DNA of 64,000 bases from Ustulina deusta (taxonomy: Eukaryota > Ascomycota > Sordariomycetes > Xylariales > Xylariaceae): positions 124,001 to 188,000 of the forward strand of contig JAJNNX010000039.1 in assembly GCA_023159155.1 (NCBI GenBank), in the 5' to 3' direction. Under the pieces are notes generated by a model. That model made no database searches. It saw only the letters and a program-made list of their open reading frames with translations, and was not told the origin of the DNA. Positions 34,965 through 46,340 of the stretch are shown here, one piece after another. A program made the translations under genes and the position numbers. Positions within the stretch are counted from its first letter, which is position 1, and every line of letters begins with the position of its first letter.

Positions 34965-35516
34965 CTAAGAGAAGAAGCTACCTGATTTTTTCTTCTCCTC
35001 CTTGCGCTTGTTGATCTTGAGAGTGGACAAGTGTTAGGATACACCAACTTAAACAATAGGATTGACATTGCGAGGCATGCTGATGCTCACCCATTCCTTT
35101 TTGCACGCTCGATAGGCCCTAAAACGAAGTCTTATATCAGCATCCATTGACTCTTTATTTCTCCCGTTCCCCTTTCAACTCTGCTAGTTATTTCGTATGC
35201 GCTCAGATGCGAGAAACTGGGCAGTGCCCTCGTAGCGCGAGCTCGAGCACAGGGAGAATAGGCCGAGGGCACTCACTCGAAGTAGTCGGTGCACATGGCA
35301 CGGTCGCCTCCGTTCCGGTTAAGGCATCGTATGCTCTTCGTCGCTGCTTCCTGGCACGGATCGAAGTATTCGGATTTGGATTTGCTAGATGCCGGCGAAG
35401 GAAGAGTCAGTCTGGCCCAGACAAGCACGAGGAATAGGCATTGCATACTTTTGGAACTTGCGCCTCGTCTCCTTATCCCAGGGGTCGGGATTAGTACCGT
35501 CAGCTGGTGTGGACAT
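34965..35516 (-). CDS. cox23: Cox23, twin CX9C (CHCH) mitochondrial protein
   Basis: Four small minus-strand exons, 35516-35449, 35384-35277, 35118-35091 and 35015-34965, give 84 residues. The introns are 64, 158, 75 nt with GTATGC, GTGAGT and GTGAGC donors. Phases close exactly, and exon 3 is only 28 nt. The protein begins MSTPADGTNPDPWDKETRRK and runs through KSEYFDPCQEAATKSIRC, LNRNGGDRAMCTDYF and EAYRACKKEWINKRKEEKKK. Two C-x9-C pairs are present (CQEAATKSIRC and CTDYFEAYRAC), the disulphide-bonded helical hairpin imported by Mia40 into the intermembrane space. Cox23 acts in copper delivery and assembly of cytochrome c oxidase. All motif spacing and the WDKETRRKF opening fit Cox23. No exon is long enough to stand out as an open frame. 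Confidence 0.93.
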
Positions 35517-36658
35517 GGTGGGCCATCAAGTGTGCCCGGGTATGGAGGCAGATGGATTGCGGATCGATGGACGCACAAGAGCTCATCTGGAAAGAAGTTG
35601 GTGACATCGTCGCAAACTAGTCTGGATACCTGCCAACCTAGGGAGCTCCTGATAGGCGATAAGATAACCGATACGATAAGAGAGTAAGTACTTCTCAGGA
35701 ACCTCCCTGCTACATATGTAGGTACTACCATGTAGGTATTTGTACTCGATACGTCATGATTTAATCATCACACATGCATTCAAGTATCATTTATTTCTTT
35801 GACCCACTAATCTCATTTTTTGTATTTTTTGGATACGATTAAACTAGTTAATCAACATATATAAATAGTATTAAATAAATAGAGTCGTCTATACAACGGG
35901 TCTATATCAAGCCGACTTGATACCTACCTTCTTCATCTTGTTAATCAGATGACATGTTTGTCTCTCATGGTTGTTATGAAACCCAATGTTGACAGCAAGA
36001 TGGACTTCCTAAGAGCAAGCTTTTCGATTTAGATAATCACAAAGATGATTGAAAATGATACTATTAACTTAGTTTCATCTATTGTCTTTTACTTGAGGAG
36101 TGAAACCAGACAATATCGAAATCCTGCATACTACGTCTACAGTTCTATGCATAGGTCGCATTTAGGTAATTGGGTATTAAGTATTACTTCGAGGTTTCTC
36201 CCCTCACCTTAACTACCTACCAACTTTTGCCATGTTTGACTTGATGCTAATAAGAGCTTGGTTATCCTTTGCAAGACAGCTTTGACCTTGTGGCAGCAAA
36301 AGGAGTGATTTATTCGAGGTACCTATATGCCTGGCTGAATTCTATATATGGACATATACAGCGCGCATTTAGGTAGTTGTAGTCGCTGGTCACATCAACA
36401 AATTTTATTACTGCACATACTGTTTCAGTACTTAACGTAACATTCGGACAGTCTTGCCCACCAAAACAATGGCGGCGCGTAAAATACAGCCTGCTAGCAT
36501 AACTCGTAATAAGAGGGGTTCTCAGGCATTGTGGTAAGTAGAGGGATCTGATAGCCATTTCACAGACTTCATCGAGTATCATGCGAGCAGTAACAGCATG
36601 AAGTCCAGCGCAATCACTTCCTAAGTTCCTAACTCGTTTCATTCTTCTCATTAGCACG
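35517..36658. other. Spacer, 1,142 bp
   Basis: Divergent region between cox23 (minus) and the NLR pseudogene (plus). It becomes AT-rich around 35,760-36,130. No gene or clear promoter element identified. Confidence 0.5.
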
Positions 36659-39600
36659 ATGACTGCTACTTTATTACCCATCCTAGTCACACGTAGAGGG
36701 GCAGCTTGGTCCATCTCCATACTTATAGCCACGAGCCTTGCAACAGGAACCTTTCTATACTTCTCGTGGAGGAATCCCCGACGAAGGGACGAGCCGAAGA
36801 AGGCCAAAGAGCGATATCTGACCCTACGCGTCAATGGTGTTCCCCTTGAAAAGACTAGAGAAAGTCTCGATGACGACCTAAAATCCACTGCTATTCCAGA
36901 TCCAGCCTTACTTAAGCCTATGAGTACCCTCAGCCATATCTCCTTGGTGCGATTGAATAAGCACAGTGCCTGTGCCACGGCTACTTTCCATACTTCGTTT
37001 CCTAGCGACGAACTGGTTCGACGGCTCCAAGCCGCCAGTAATGAAAGAGGATACCCTTATAAATTCGATTCCGGATTCTATGGCATCACACCACTTTATG
37101 AACACGAGAAGGATGCTTATGTTGAGTAAATAATTACCCAGACCAGTTGATTAACACTTGCTAACATGTCTTTCCTTCACGCAGCTTGATCGCGGTGACT
37201 GGCCTTGGCGGCCATGCCTTCGGCTCCTGGAAGTCCCCAACAAGTGACGAGATGTGGCTAAGAGATTATCTTCCAAAGGACATACCCAACCACCGCGTTA
37301 TACTATATGGCTATAATACAAAGCTGCAAGAAAGCCAATCCAAACAATCAATCGAAGATTTAGGAGCCACGTTTATGGAAAACATTACCTCGTTTAGGGA
37401 TGCTACTGAAGTGTGTCATCAACCGCATGAAATTCGCAGCCAATAACTAATAATGGGGAAGTCTAGTCAACGCCCCATCATCTTTATCGGCCATAGCCTA
37501 GGCGGGTTGGTGATCAAAGAGGTAAGATTGATCACTGGCTAGTCTTTGGATCCTGTAGCCTAACCATCGGTGCCAGGCACTTCTTCGCGCCGACGGCTCA
37601 TCGGGAAACATCTCCAACCTCCACAAGGCTTGCTTTGGGATGTTTTTCTTCGGCGTTCCTAACCTTGGCTTACGATATGACCAGCTACTTGCTATTGTCC
37701 GGGACCGGCCGAACGAGGCACTGATAAAGAGTCTCGTTGTCGACAGGGACTCGGCGCCCTCCTACCTAAAACGAATTTCGGATCAGTTTTCAAAGCAATT
37801 CGAGGGCCAGTATGTTTTTGTAAACTTCTACGAGCTCAATTATACTCCGACCGTACAAGTAAAGTATCCACCTAATAATTATTCTGAGAGTTTCATAACT
37901 AACAAGTTTTGTGCAGATCGATGCGAACGGAACGCTGCGGAAGACCGACAACAAGGCTTTTCTCGTGACGCAAGAATCGGCTACAACAATAGGGGTTGTA
38001 TCCGCGGCCCAAGAAGATAATATTCCTCTTCATACTGACCATTCCGGGCTTGTGAAATACGATTCTATGAATGGTCAACCTTATACCATCGTTTCGGGGC
38101 GGCTCCAGAGAATCATAGACAAGGCAAGGGATGTTGTAGCTGAGAGGTTTTTCGAAGAGAGTGCGTCCCAATAGATCAAATATGGCTAGAAGCCCACGAG
38201 TACCCAAGTCCATTTAATACTGATTCTTACCAAGGACTTTATCCGCCAACGTCAAAGTCGACACAGGATTGTCTACAGTCACTAGCGTTTCCAAAAATGA
38301 ATGACCGCTATAATGAGATCCACGTTGCTCATGATGGGACATGTACATGGCTGCAAAACCATCAATCCTTCAAAGACTGGCGTTCTAAACCTCGGACTTT
38401 GCTTTGGATCAAGGGTAAACTGGGATCTGGAAAGTCAACATTAGTGAAGTATGCATTGGAAGAGACCAAGACGACCGCAAGAAAGAAGGATTTTACCTTC
38501 TCTTTCTTTTTCCACCGACGGGGTAATGAACTCCAGAAAACCCCGCTGGGATTTTACCGATCCGTCCTACACCAATTGCTTCAAAAATTTACCGGCGCGC
38601 TATCTGGTCTGGTTGGGAAATTCACAGAGAGGAAGGAATCCATTGGCTCTTCAGGCGAAAAATGGTCATGGCATCTGGAGGAATTGCGAGGTTTCCTGCA
38701 GACATCACTTGCCAAGATCTTGGAGGCATCGGCAGTCGTCCTTTTCGTCGATGCACTCGACGAATCCGGAATGCTGTCCGACTAGTTCAAGACTTCAAGA
38801 CGCTCCTGAAAGGGCTTCCCGAGACTAAGTTTCGCTTCGGGATTTGTTTTTCTTGCCGTCATTATCCTATCACGGAACCCGATTATGAGTCACGGGATGG
38901 ATTGATGATACTAGTCGAGGACAAAAATCATGCTGACATAAACAGATATGTCGAAAACAGTCTAAGTCGGCTTCCCTCTTACCGAGAAGATTATGCTTCC
39001 TTGATAACTAGTCGCGCAGCGGGGGTGTTCTTGTGGGCGGTCCTTGTTGTGAAGCAGGTCTTGGACCTTAAACGCAATGTGAAGAACCATGTTACCATCA
39101 TGAAAGAGATTAACAAGATACCTCAGGACCTCGATGAGCTATACCACAATATTATCAAAGATCTTAGAACACCACGGACAACACTGAAACTGATACAATG
39201 GATCTGCTTCGTTCAAGAGCCGCTAACAGCAAATAAATTGCGATGGGCCATCGCAATCGACCCTGACGGCCGGTACAAAACACTCCGAGAATGCCGGAAC
39301 TCAGAGGATTTCATAGACGATGACGATATTGACACAGGGATCAACGTGCTCAGTTGTGGTCTCGCTGAGGTTATTCAATCTGGGGCTCGGACCGTTCAAT
39401 TCATTCACCAGTCGGTCAAGGATTTCTTTACTGAGCGCGGCCTGGCCATTCTGGCAGGAAACTCGAAACCAGCTGGTGTGGTGTTAATAGAAGCGAACTA
39501 CATGATAATTCGTTCATGTACGGTATATGGCAATGGAAGACATTATCAAAGCGGAAGGCCTGGCGCGGGAAGAACAGGAAGGGATAAAAATGCGGCTTCA

Positions 39601-40559
39601 GCAGGAAAACGGGTACCGGAGGAACCAGTGGGAAATCCGGGGATGCGGGACGGTATGGTCGGACATGGCACAAAGGGAGAAACTCCTAATAGAGAACGAG
39701 GTCCGATGGGGACCTTTACCATGGGAAAAACACCAAGAACAGCAAAAATTCTGCGACTGGCGCTGGTTCGGGGACCGGCGTTGGGTCTCATGGTTCCCTC
39801 TTATACGATATGCAGTCATTTCGTGGGTACCACATGCGCGAGTTATTCAAGGGGCGGAAGATATCCCTGCTAACTATCTCCTGGATTTTTTTTTTGATCA
39901 ACCGTCAAATCAGCTCTTTGATCGATGGATGCTCCTACTCGCGGCATTTGACCCTGACGGTTGGTCCAGGACTACTTTGTTACACGCATTGTCGACATAT
40001 GGCCTCACAGACGCCATGCCGGCAATTATAAACAAACTTAGAGTGAAAGGAGAAAGCGTGGATGTGACAAACGATCGAGGTCAGACGCCGTTACAGAAAG
40101 CAGTTAGTAATGGGCAAAGCGCCGCTGTCCAGCTCTTGCTTGAAGCAAAGGCAGACCCGAATTTCATAGACAACCAGGGGGAAACGATACTATCGACGGC
40201 AGTACAGATAGGATACGGGACTATCGTACAGCTCTTGCTTGAAGCAAAAGCAGACCCAAACTGTGTTGATTGGTGGAAGCAGCCGGTGTTATGGTATGCA
40301 ATGCAGAAGAAAAATGAAGCTATCGTGCGGCTCTCACTTGAGGCGGGGGCAGACCCGAATTCCATAGACAACAGTGGGAGAACGATGCTATGGAGGGCAG
40401 TACACGAGGGACACGGGACTAGCGTACAGCTCTTGCCTGATGCAAAAGCAGATCCAGATTTTGTTGATCGGTGGCGGCGTAATAGACGGGAAAAACGAAG
40501 CTACCTTTGTGCGGCTCCTGCGTGAGGGGGGGGGCAGACCCAAACCGGACGGGTGGTGA
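36659..40559 (+). pseudogene. Decayed NLR/STAND gene: membrane anchor, alpha/beta-hydrolase, NACHT, ankyrin repeats
   Basis: Exons 36659-37125, 37185-37410, 37462-37521, 37577-37858, 37917-38160 and 38235 onward join in phase, with introns of 51-74 nt. In order they encode an N-terminal hydrophobic segment (ISILIATSLATGTFLYF), then a SesB-like lipase/hydrolase (VDLIAVTGLGGHAFGSW; nucleophile elbow FIGHSLGG), then the linker CLQSLAFPKMNDRYNEI, then NACHT with Walker A IKGKLGSGKSTLVKYAL and Walker B VVLFVDALDESG. Frame is lost right after Walker B (~38,770; stop 38,783) and continues in the next frame as NAVRLVQDFKTLL and CFSCRHYP. It breaks again at ~39,520 before RYMAMEDIIKAEGL, again in the last ankyrin unit (~40,475), and at a G9 run (40,526-40,534). 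Fungal NLRs of this layout act in non-self recognition and regulated cell death. This copy should be inactive unless the breaks are assembly errors. Confidence 0.88.
40079..40475 (+). repeat. Ankyrin-repeat coding tandem, ~99-bp units
   Basis: Four adjacent units of ~33 codons share the core (A/I)VQLLLEAKADPN(F/C)(I/V)D. They are strongly similar at DNA level (the GCTCTTGCTTGAAGCAAA block recurs), a sign of recent amplification. A fifth unit starting near 40,476 is about 17 bp short against unit 3 and shifts the frame. Confidence 0.8.
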
Positions 40560-42162
40560 ACTGGACAATGTGAGTCGGCTCACATAGATGGGGTACTAGT
40601 AGGTATCAGATAATTATTCACCTTGCCCTTGTACTGAAGAGATAGGCTATCTCGACACTTCCTAGTACCTAATAAGCAAAAAAACTAATGCTATACTTTT
40701 TCTCTTTTCTTTGGTGTTGAGCGTTCCTTTTCCACTCGTTTAGTTACCTAGTAACTGAAGACGTCCTTTAGTCACTTCAAGTCCACCCTCCCTACTTCAA
40801 TGGATAGCTAGCTTGGCGACTGAATAGTACCATTTGGCGCGGATGTGATGAGGGTTTCGAGGGGTTCAATTATAGGTTTCCGGGACTCTATTATTAAATG
40901 CTTTCACACTGCTTGACTCAGTATTCATGATCTATAGCACACTTGAGGCACTAAGTTCGGGCGATAAAAAGTCCCTAATTGTCTTGGGGGAGCGTGAACT
41001 GTACTATGCTAGCCTGGAACTGCCTAAACAAGAAAAACATTGAAAAATAATAAAGCAACACTATCTAACCTTAACCTATCAGTGCTGTGGCGGTGGGTGG
41101 GTAAATGCGAGTCGTCATCGCTGCGAACGTGCCACGAGAAGCGTGATGTATCTAGACGGGTGGTTTGGCCTGCAGAACGACTTACTCATAAGCAGTCAAC
41201 AGAGAGTTGGCGATCGAGGGTTTTAGGTATCTATGTCGCTCCAAACTAAGTAACTAGGATGCTTACCAGGTTTCTTCACAGGTAAATGCTTTTGGCCTCC
41301 AATTATGACTTTGATTGCTTGCGTCAACCCGGGTCCACTGCTGGTTGAGCTGGAATAAAAATGGAGCACCAATCGGAGCATACATCGGGAAGAAATAAGC
41401 TAGGTACCTAGCCACCAACCCCGCCCACAAGCCACAGGGCATAGTGGAGCTATCAAATACAGTAGACCTCGGATCTGCATAGTACCTAGAATGTTCGAAA
41501 GTTATGTAGGTAGTACCTAGGTATTGAGTACAGTAGGTATTATATGGCGCCAGATTTGGCATTGTTTAAAGGCAAGTTCAACCAGGGGGAAAGATGCAGA
41601 GGAAATCGAAGCTGGCGTTGTGCTGCATTAGGAGGTACCTACCTGTACAGGTACCTAAGGTATTAAAGGTGCCCTTTAAAAATGGATGCGGATAGTTACA
41701 TCTGCATATGTAGTGTCATGACCTATGTCGCAGCGGGTATATGTAGGTACCTATGATGTTCAGGGATACCGGGATCGAGACTCACACTTACTGTTTCGGG
41801 CAGCTCACTCCTCTTATTACGTAGCCGTAACACCTTGGCGGGAGGACGCCAATTCATCCATCTTGAGTCCAGAACCTTGGAACAAGAGTGATGTGTCAAG
41901 CTTGGATTGATTAACCAGGCTGCCGCGATATGATGTAGGGCTACAGCATTATTCGACCTAACGACAACGACCTCCTCCTCCTATTTCCCGGGCGCACCCC
42001 ATCATCTCATCTCCCGAACCTAAGGACTGATCACCATCAACCGCTTCCTCTCATCGACACCGCCTAGTACCAAAGCTTGTCGCCGGCGATCCTGGCCATG
42101 GTGTTGGTTTAACGCGCGTCTCGTCGTCGTCGGGTGTTCAGGCATTCCAGGGACAACGCAAA
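40560..42162. other. Spacer, 1,603 bp
   Basis: No gene supported. It is rich in TACCTA/TAGGTAC motifs between 41,400 and 41,760. The last ~200 bp before 42,163 are CT-rich and likely include the exchanger gene promoter and 5' UTR. Confidence 0.5.
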
Positions 42163-45100
42163 ATGGCCGCCACCACGGGCAACACGCGCGTGCTGCGTCG
42201 ACGCAAGGTCTTCGATACTCGCCCGCTCTACGCCACGGTCCTTCTTTTTAGCTTTCTTGCCGTGTACTCACTTGTCCTCGGGACGCTGTCTCGGTCGGCA
42301 CCGGCATCTGCATCTCCATCTGCATCCGCACCGGCATCCACACCTGCATCTGCATCTACGGGGTATCGCCATGGACCGCGCCACCTGCTCCCCTTGTCTG
42401 ACGAGGATTGCCGCCTGGTCCACAGCGCACCCGACCAATGCGCCTTTGTCAAGCGCAATTGTCACGGTGACGAGGCCGGTCTGCTCGAGTACCTGACCCT
42501 CTACTACTGCCACCTCGGCCACGTGCAGCCCTTGGCCTTCATCATCCTGGTGCTCTGGCTTGGCTTGCTCTTCACCACCATCGGCATCGCTGCGAGTGAC
42601 TTCTTCAGCATCAATCTGAGCACCATTTCTACCTTTCTTGGACTGAGTGAGAGTTTGGCCGGTGTGACCTTTTTAGCCTTGGGAAATGGCTCGCCCGATG
42701 TCTTCAGCACCTTTGCCGCCATGGGCTCTAACAGCGGCAGTATGGCTATTGGCGAGCTGATCGGCGCTGCTGGCTTCATCACCACCGTCGTCGCCGGCTC
42801 CATGGCCTTGGTGCGTGAATTCCGTGTCGCCAGGAAGACTTTTGTCAGAGACATCTGCTTTTTCATAGTAGCAGTGGGCTTTGCTGTCGGCTTTCTCTTC
42901 GACGGACAACTGCATTTTTTCGAGTGTTCTGTCATGATTGGCTTCTATCTGTTTTATGTAGCCGTCGTCGTCGGCTGGCACGCCTACACCAACAGACGAA
43001 GTGCTCGGAGAGCCAAGGAAGCCGCGTCTCGAGCACATTTCTACAGGACCGCCGGTGACCATGGCGACGATGAGCTAGCACCTTACCGTGACGCTCCTGA
43101 TGATGAGGATCTTTCCACGTCCATAGGACACCTGTCTGCCCCTATAGATATAGAGGCATTAGAGCGGACCCCCTTGATCGAGATTGGCGGCGCTGATGAA
43201 GATGGGGATGATCAATCCGACCAGAACCAACATGCTGCTGCTGAAGTAACAAGCAGCATGCGGGTGAACCGGCCGAGGGGACGGCGTAGCAATACCACAA
43301 TCATCCCAATCCGGCCAAGCTTGGTTGGTGCACTCGAATTTAGATCGGTATTGGCATCCTTACAAAGAGAGGGAAACGTGCGCATGAGATCAATCCATAC
43401 CCGTACCTATTCTACTACTAGTCACCTGCGTGTCGATCCTCATCTTCCGGCTCAGGAACAAGCTAGCCCGTCTCCTGCTACAGATCGTAGCATAGCAACC
43501 CAAGCAACTAGAAGTCGCGCCCTCTCTTCGGGAGATGTCCCGGCAACAATCGACCCCGATATTGCAGAGCGGCAGCCGCTGGGTGATGGAGTTCGACCCC
43601 CTGCCCCTCATACGATAGGTGGTAGATTGGCCCCTCCTCCTTTGGGTGATAGATTGCCTGAGGCAGCTTCTTCCCCTGAACACGAACCTGAGTTATTGAG
43701 ACCTATATTGCATCGGCTACATACAGAGAGCTCCCATAACAGCGAGAGATCAACGCCGCAGCTTTCTCCTTTTCCGAGGTTTACAGACTCGCCGCTTGCG
43801 ATAACCCCAAGTACACAACAACCCTCCTACCTAAATCTCCCATCCCCTGCCGTTGGGCTCCCTTCACCGGTTTCAAGCTCGACCGGACATATGGGCCCAA
43901 AGCCCGTGAAGTGGTGGCCTTATAGGGTGTTGCCCCCACCACACGTAGTGCTGGGCACTCTCTTCCCTACGCTACGGGAATGGCGCACCAAGTCGATTTG
44001 GGACAAATTCGTTAGTGTTATATCTGTGCCCAGCATTTTCTTGCTGGTTATAACGTTACCGGTGGTGGAGACCGAGACAGCCCAAGAGGACTCTGAGGAT
44101 ATCATAGACCAGCCATCGTTGGGTCATTTACATACCGTACCGCCAGTGGCTATCGAGTTTGATGATGAATCTGTCGATCAAGAAACAGAGTGGCAGCGCT
44201 ACAGACGGAGCACTTTGTCTCGAGCAACGACCCGTAGCCCGTCACCAAGTCACACTAGCCTAGCTGGCTCTCAAATTACTGTAGTGGATGCTGAACCCTC
44301 GACTGCGCCCATCCCGCCCACTATAGAGGTGCAAGCCCCCGAGCCTCCCTCAGACTCGGGGCATGATGCTTCGACGATAGTAGACGAAGACCAAGGCTGG
44401 AATCGTTGGTTGCTGATACTCCAAATATTCATCGGCCCGCTGTTTTGCGTGTTGGTTGTGTGGGCCAATTTGGCCGAGGACCTAGGAAATCCCATCAAGG
44501 TTCTCGTGAGGGCTCTGCTCATATCTCTGGTCTCTTCCCTCGCGTTTTTGGGTGTACTGCTGATGACTACGTCGCCTAACCGTAGACCGAAGTATCATGT
44601 CGCATTCTGTTTTCTTGGATTTGTTATCGCTATTGCTTGGATATCCACAGTGGCGGGTGAAGTCGTAGGAGTGATGAAAGCATTTGGTGTCATATTGGAC
44701 ATATCGGAAGCGATTCTAGGCCTGACGATCTTTGCCGTCGGCAATTCTGTCGGAGACCTGGTCGCAGATGTTACGGTAGCCCGGCTAGGTTATCCCGTGA
44801 TGGCACTGTATGTAGTCACTTTTCTACTGAACCATGAGAAATACACTGACATTGTATTAGGTCGGCATGCTTTGGTGGACCTCTGTTGAACATTTTGCTC
44901 GGTATCGGCCTCGGTGGTGCCTATCAAACCATCCGTGCTGCAAACAAGCGCCACATCAAACACCCCGACGAGCCTTACCAATATCAGCCGTACCACATCC
45001 AAGTCACGGGAACTTTGATGGTCTCGACCCTTGTGCTACTCGTAACCCTATTTGCGCTACTCGTGATTGTGCCGATGAATAAGTGGATGATGACCAGGAG

Positions 45101-45191
45101 GATAGGCTGGGGGCTCATTGGGCTCTGGACTGCGAGCACCATCATCAACCTTGCGATCGAAATTACCGGAGTCTGGCAGGAAGTAGCATGA
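42163..45191 (+). CDS. Cation/calcium exchanger of the CCX (NCX-like) type
   Basis: Two exons, 42163-44807 and 44861-45191, give 991 residues. The 53-nt intron (GTATGT donor, ATTAG acceptor) restores YPVMALSACFGGPLLNILLG. An N-terminal membrane segment and an Ala/Ser/Pro hexanucleotide-repeat loop (~45-66) precede the first exchanger half. The alpha-1 motif is LGNGSPDVFSTFAAMGSN (~170); alpha-2 is AVGNSVGDLVADVTVARLGY (~858). Between the halves lies a ~350-residue hydrophilic, Ser/Pro-rich loop (~285-640), the typical site of regulation. Such proteins exchange Ca2+ or other cations against Na+, K+ or H+ across vacuolar, Golgi or ER membranes. Ion choice and location cannot be read from sequence. 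Ten or more hydrophobic segments are visible, and the length is normal for filamentous-fungal members. Confidence 0.9.
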
Positions 45192-45911
45192 TTCTCTTAT
45201 GACTAGCGCGCGCAAGCAAACTACGTATACGTTATGCTGGGCAGGTTGAACATGTGGATTGCCGAGTTGGCGTGTGCTTTGTGGCATCGGTACGAAGGAC
45301 CTCATTCTACTACACGTGATACCTATTTCCGCGAATACATTTAACAATATCTTCTAACAGGCCCGATACTTCCATGCGGGATGTGATGCGATGAGTGGTT
45401 TGTAATGTACCGTGTCACTGTTGTTGTGGTCGGATAGGTGTGACGCTTCTCTGTAGACAGCGAATGGCGAAGCCCATCTTCATCCCTACATTCCAAATCG
45501 AAGCAGAATATTGCACACACAACAGGCACGTCATCAAACTTCTTATGACACGGATCAGGAACCCGTGTCTGTACTAGGCAAGGGGCCGACTTCGGCAGTT
45601 GCAAGATGCAACGAACCAGCCTGTCCGCCCTGAATATGGCAAACCTAGAGCAGGCTACCTATGCCATTGCACGACCGGAAGGCCACGTAATCTCACGACA
45701 CGGAACAGGAGCATGCCACTCTTATGATTGTGACTATCGACGGTGTCACAGAACCGAGCCATGCAGGATATAAAAGGACTGGGTCATTGATTTTGAAGAA
45801 GTGGTCGTGGAAACTGGTAGACGCAACATCTTACACTCACAGACATTTCTCAACCATCTCTTGCCTTCTGATTCACCTTCAAACATCTTATAAGAGTTAC
45901 TCCAATTCACG
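45192..45911. other. Spacer, 720 bp
   Basis: Holds the exchanger 3' region and the promoter of the small Gln-rich gene, including the TATA element annotated separately. No additional gene. Confidence 0.5.
45769..45776 (+). promoter_or_regulatory. TATA box of the 45912 gene
   Basis: TATAAAAG lies 136 bp upstream of the ATG at 45912 and is followed by a pyrimidine/CAAAC-rich leader (45,840-45,905). It is the clearest TATA element noticed in the window, and suggests a strongly or conditionally expressed gene. Confidence 0.6.
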
Positions 45912-46340
45912 ATGGCTAGCCAGACCAACCCAGCCTCCACCACTTCTCCCGCGACGGGACCTCAAACCGAGGGCGTGGACACGTCCTTGTCGCCAATGCA
46001 AGCCAACACGGCGGTGACGACGGACGGCTTCAAGAACGAGAACGAGATCATGCAACAACAAGACGATGTCATCGTCGCTCCCACCACCTCGGGAGATGGC
46101 GCCGGCGCCGGCGAGAACCAGCAACAACAGGGTCAAAAGCAAAAGACCGCCAAGGTCTCCGATCAGAGCCAAGTCGACGAGCCAGCGGAGAAGGCCCAGC
46201 AGCAGCAGCAGCAGCACGGTGGAGCCACCAGCAAGCTTCGGAGCGTGTTCAGTCGGTCGAAGAAGGGATCCGATGAGGTAGAGGGACAAGGCAAGGGCGA
46301 AGAGGAGAGTGCTACGAAGCACAAGTCTGATGCTGAATAG
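45912..46340 (+). CDS. Small hydrophilic, disordered Gln-rich protein
   Basis: An uninterrupted 142-residue frame. Start context (TTCACGATGGC), a good TATA box and skewed composition favour a real gene. The sequence is Ser/Thr/Pro-rich at first, has a Q/G-rich middle (ENQQQQGQKQK and a six-Gln run), and ends in a short basic-acidic segment (KLRSVFSRSKKGSDEVEGQG). No hydrophobic core or known domain is present. Such proteins in filamentous fungi are often stress- or conidiation-related, but that is inference only. Confidence 0.65.
   Translation: MASQTNPASTTSPATGPQTEGVDTSLSPMQANTAVTTDGFKNENEIMQQQDDVIVAPTTSGDGAGAGENQQQQGQKQKTAKVSDQSQVDEPAEKAQQQQQQHGGATSKLRSVFSRSKKGSDEVEGQGKGEEESATKHKSDAE

Noticed and set aside
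36310..36978. 222-codon minus-strand frame overlapping the NLR pseudogene start
   Set aside because: Antisense to a better-supported exon, no family motif, and lies mostly in spacer.
42228..42935. Overlapping minus-strand frames over the exchanger gene 5' end
   Set aside because: Composition (Asp/Ala/Gly runs) mirrors the antisense of the Ala/Ser/Pro microsatellite. No protein features.
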